A stretch of DNA of 64,000 bases from VXYL01 sp965116345 (lineage in GTDB: Bacteria > Pseudomonadota > Gammaproteobacteria > Pseudomonadales > Azotimanducaceae), in NCBI GenBank assembly GCA_965116345.1, contig OZ220680.1, positions 1,054,001 through 1,118,000 on the forward strand. Reading direction: 5' to 3'. The position numbers and the translations under genes are program-made. Of the stretch, positions 62,395 to 64,000 are shown in pieces. The notes beneath the pieces were generated by a model that saw nothing but the letters and a program-made list of their open reading frames with translations, was not told the origin of the DNA and did not search any database. Each line of letters begins with the position of its first letter. Position 1 is the stretch's first letter.

Positions 62395-63615
62395 ATGCGT
62401 AGATCGACAGGCTATGTGGTCGCGGTTGCCGTGGTTGTTGCCGCCGTCGGCGTCGCGGTTCTGCTCGTGTCGCTTGCACCGGAGCCCGAGACGCGCGAGT
62501 CGCCTTCTCAGATCCCATACGCGGATACCGCACACGTCGTGGCGGGCGCGGGACCGATCCCGGTGCATGGCGCGGGAACGGTACGGCCTAGCGCGGAGGT
62601 CGACATTGCGCCGCAGGTCGGCGGTCGGGTGGTGTGGGTGGACTCGGGGTTTCTGAGCGGTCGTCCGGTCGACGCCGGGCAGACTTTGTTCCGCCTCGAG
62701 GAAGCGGACTATGAATACCGCGTGCGTGAGGCACAGGCCTCGCTCGCCGCCCGACAGGTAGCACTCCTCGAAGCTCGCGAAGATGCGGCGATCGCCCGGG
62801 CCGAGTACGAGCGCTTCGCCGAGAGGCGTCCCGAAGACGCGCCGCCGGAGCCAAACCCTTTGACCCTGCGCGTACCCCAACTGAAAGCTGCCGAGGCTGC
62901 AGTTGAGCGGGAACAGGCCACCTTGGCGCAAGCCAAGCTGGATTTGTCACGCACCCGGGTGACGGCCCCGTTCGACGGCATCGTACGCGGCGAGACGGTT
63001 AGCGTCGGCCAGCTGGTGTCGGCTGGTCAAGCCGTTGGCAGGCTATATGTCTCGGACGCGGTGGAGGTGGTGGTACCGCTCTCCGATGCCGACGTGGCGC
63101 TCATTCCCGGTCTTTGGGAGACGGATCCGGATCAGCAGCCGGTTGTTGCTCGCGTAATCGCCGAGTACGGCGACATGGCCTACGCGTGGCAGGGGTACGT
63201 GGATCGGGCGGAAGCGGCCCTCGACGCCGAGACGCGCACCGTCGACGTGATCGTCCGGGTGCCGGACCCATTCGCGGCTGGTGTCCCGGTGGCGCCCGGA
63301 CGGGGTTTCGACACAAGTCCGCCGCTCCTGGTGGGCAAGTTCGTGGAGGTGGCCATCGAGGGCCCAGTGCCCCCCAGCTATTTCAGGATACGCCGCGCCG
63401 CGCTGCAGCCAGGCAACGAGGTCTGGGCCGTGCGGGACGGTGACACGGTGCACGTCGTACCGGTGCGGATCCTGCAACGCATCGACGCCGAGATCTACGT
63501 CGCCGGAGAACTCGAAGACGGTGAGCCGGTGGTTGTCGGCGGTATCCGGTTCGCGACGGACGGGATGCCGGTACGTATTAGTGGTCACGCGGGTTTGCGG
63601 GCCAGAAAACAATAA
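62395..63615 (+). CDS. Efflux periplasmic adaptor (HlyD/MFP family)
   Basis: This 406-residue protein has an N-terminal anchor or signal segment (VVAVAVVVAAVGVAVLLV). A lipoyl-like half-motif (GTVRPSAEVDIAPQVGGRV) precedes a coiled-coil hairpin at about 105-195 (alternating Ala/Glu/Arg), the second lipoyl half (TRVTAPFDGIVRG) and beta-barrel plus membrane-proximal domains ending FATDGMPVRISG. Adaptors bridge an inner-membrane pump and the outer-membrane factor encoded just upstream. The expected third component is absent: the next gene converges and overlaps this gene's 3' end by 31 bases. The pump is therefore encoded elsewhere or was lost. Confidence 0.92.
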   Translation: MRRSTGYVVAVAVVVAAVGVAVLLVSLAPEPETRESPSQIPYADTAHVVAGAGPIPVHGAGTVRPSAEVDIAPQVGGRVVWVDSGFLSGRPVDAGQTLFRLEEADYEYRVREAQASLAARQVALLEAREDAAIARAEYERFAERRPEDAPPEPNPLTLRVPQLKAAEAAVEREQATLAQAKLDLSRTRVTAPFDGIVRGETVSVGQLVSAGQAVGRLYVSDAVEVVVPLSDADVALIPGLWETDPDQQPVVARVIAEYGDMAYAWQGYVDRAEAALDAETRTVDVIVRVPDPFAAGVPVAPGRGFDTSPPLLVGKFVEVAIEGPVPPSYFRIRRAALQPGNEVWAVRDGDTVHVVPVRILQRIDAEIYVAGELEDGEPVVVGGIRFATDGMPVRISGHAGLRARKQ

Positions 63616-64000
63616 AGCGGTGTGAATATTCCGGTCTTGCCGCCCGCAACGTAAGCATCGGCCGTTCGGTCCATCAGTCGGACAACCGACACCGATCCTC
63701 TTGGAAAATACCTGAACGCTTCGGCTAGGCGCAGTACGCCGATCATCACCTTGCGTCCTACGGGCGTCCTGCGGAAGGCGCCCCGCAATGTCCCGCGCCG
63801 TCCTTCCATGGGTTGGTACCAGGGCGTGCTCGGACCATCCTGGACGTCCCGATCGGCTGCTTCGACGATCTCGAATCCAACGGCTTCGAGGGCATGGTTC
63901 ACTTCCGCAAACGTGGCGATCTCGCGCAGCGCGATTCCCTGCATGAGATCTTTTTTTACGTCCTGGTGATGATTGTTGTCGGGATCGTACTTTTCCGTCA
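63585..64000 (-). CDS. Sterol 24-C-methyltransferase-like protein, C-terminal part (runs off window)
   Basis: The frame enters from the right edge without a start; 138 codons are visible. The segment begins TEKYDPDNNHQDVKKDL, followed by an internal Met. It then shows HALEAVGFEIVEAADRDVQ, TPWYQPM, a basic helix (RRTPVGRKVMIGVLRLAE), SVVRLMDRTADAYVAGGKTG and IFTPLYCFLARKP. This order matches the sterol-methyltransferase C-terminal region of fungal Erg6 and plant SMT (YDxNN, PWYYPL-like, LVAGGK, LFTPMxxFVARKP). SMTs add a methyl group from S-adenosylmethionine at sterol C24. The N-terminal SAM-binding domain lies outside, so activity cannot be judged. A generic methyltransferase is possible but explains the C-terminus less well. 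It overlaps the adaptor gene tail to tail by 31 bases. Confidence 0.8.
   Translation of the reverse strand, partial: TEKYDPDNNHHQDVKKDLMQGIALREIATFAEVNHALEAVGFEIVEAADRDVQDGPSTPWYQPMEGRRGTLRGAFRRTPVGRKVMIGVLRLAEAFRYFPRGSVSVVRLMDRTADAYVAGGKTGIFTPLYCFLARKPA

Noticed and set aside
1..64000. CRISPR arrays, tRNA, rRNA, integrase or transposase genes
   Set aside because: I saw no spaced identical repeats of CRISPR type, no tRNA-like cloverleaf and no transposase or integrase motif. The repeats present are coding modules, short tandem arrays and the MITE pair.

Overview
The window is about 64 kb of high-GC DNA from a Gram-negative bacterium. It carries TonB-dependent receptors, a TonB-ExbB-ExbD operon, type V (autotransporter) beta-barrels, a lipoprotein TolC-family channel and FecI/FecR-type signalling. 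This fits a marine-type gammaproteobacterium or close relative. The taxonomic call is inference: there is no rRNA or other marker in the window. Two formylglycine-type sulfatases, Calx-beta-rich surface proteins and a sterol C24-methyltransferase-like gene suggest a marine, possibly host-associated, lifestyle.

Region 1 (51-42480) is a cell-surface block bracketed by two inverted copies of a ~157 bp MITE-like element with CTAG ends. Reading right on the + strand it holds: an ECF sigma factor, an overlapping FecR anti-sigma regulator, a TonB-dependent receptor with an STN signalling domain, a membrane protein combining an ABC-2/M1-peptidase-like fusion with a golvesin-like C-terminus, a giant Calx-beta autotransporter (about 6,724 aa if two single-base frameshifts are repaired), a small secreted one-domain Calx-beta protein, and a second giant Calx-beta autotransporter (3,296 aa, intact). 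A convergent exbB-exbD-exbD-tonB operon closes the block. Each MITE ends 15-17 bp before the start codon of the gene it precedes (sigma factor, exbB). The simplest reading is one envelope system: receptor and signalling, TonB energy supply, and giant calcium-binding surface fibres.

Region 2 (42521-46460) encodes a second TonB-dependent receptor and, upstream on the same minus strand, a di-haem cytochrome c peroxidase/MauG-family protein. A Fur-box-like sequence lies between them, suggesting iron or metal acquisition.

Region 3 (46591-58209) is a catabolic neighbourhood: two Gfo/Idh/MocA oxidoreductases, a class II aldolase and a four-carbon acid-sugar kinase (OtnC/OtnK-like), two sulfatases with different accessory C-terminal domains, a YejA-like peptide-binding protein without its transporter, and a phytanoyl-CoA dioxygenase-family enzyme. 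Together they suggest use of sulfated or acidic sugars.

Region 4 (58284-64000) holds a tandem NTF2-like protein, a translationally coupled alpha/beta hydrolase and histidine phosphatase, an outer-membrane factor plus periplasmic adaptor of an efflux system whose pump is not next to them, and, running off the right edge, the C-terminus of a sterol 24-C-methyltransferase homologue. No rRNA, tRNA, CRISPR array or transposase gene was recognised. No gene-free gap exceeds about 230 bases.
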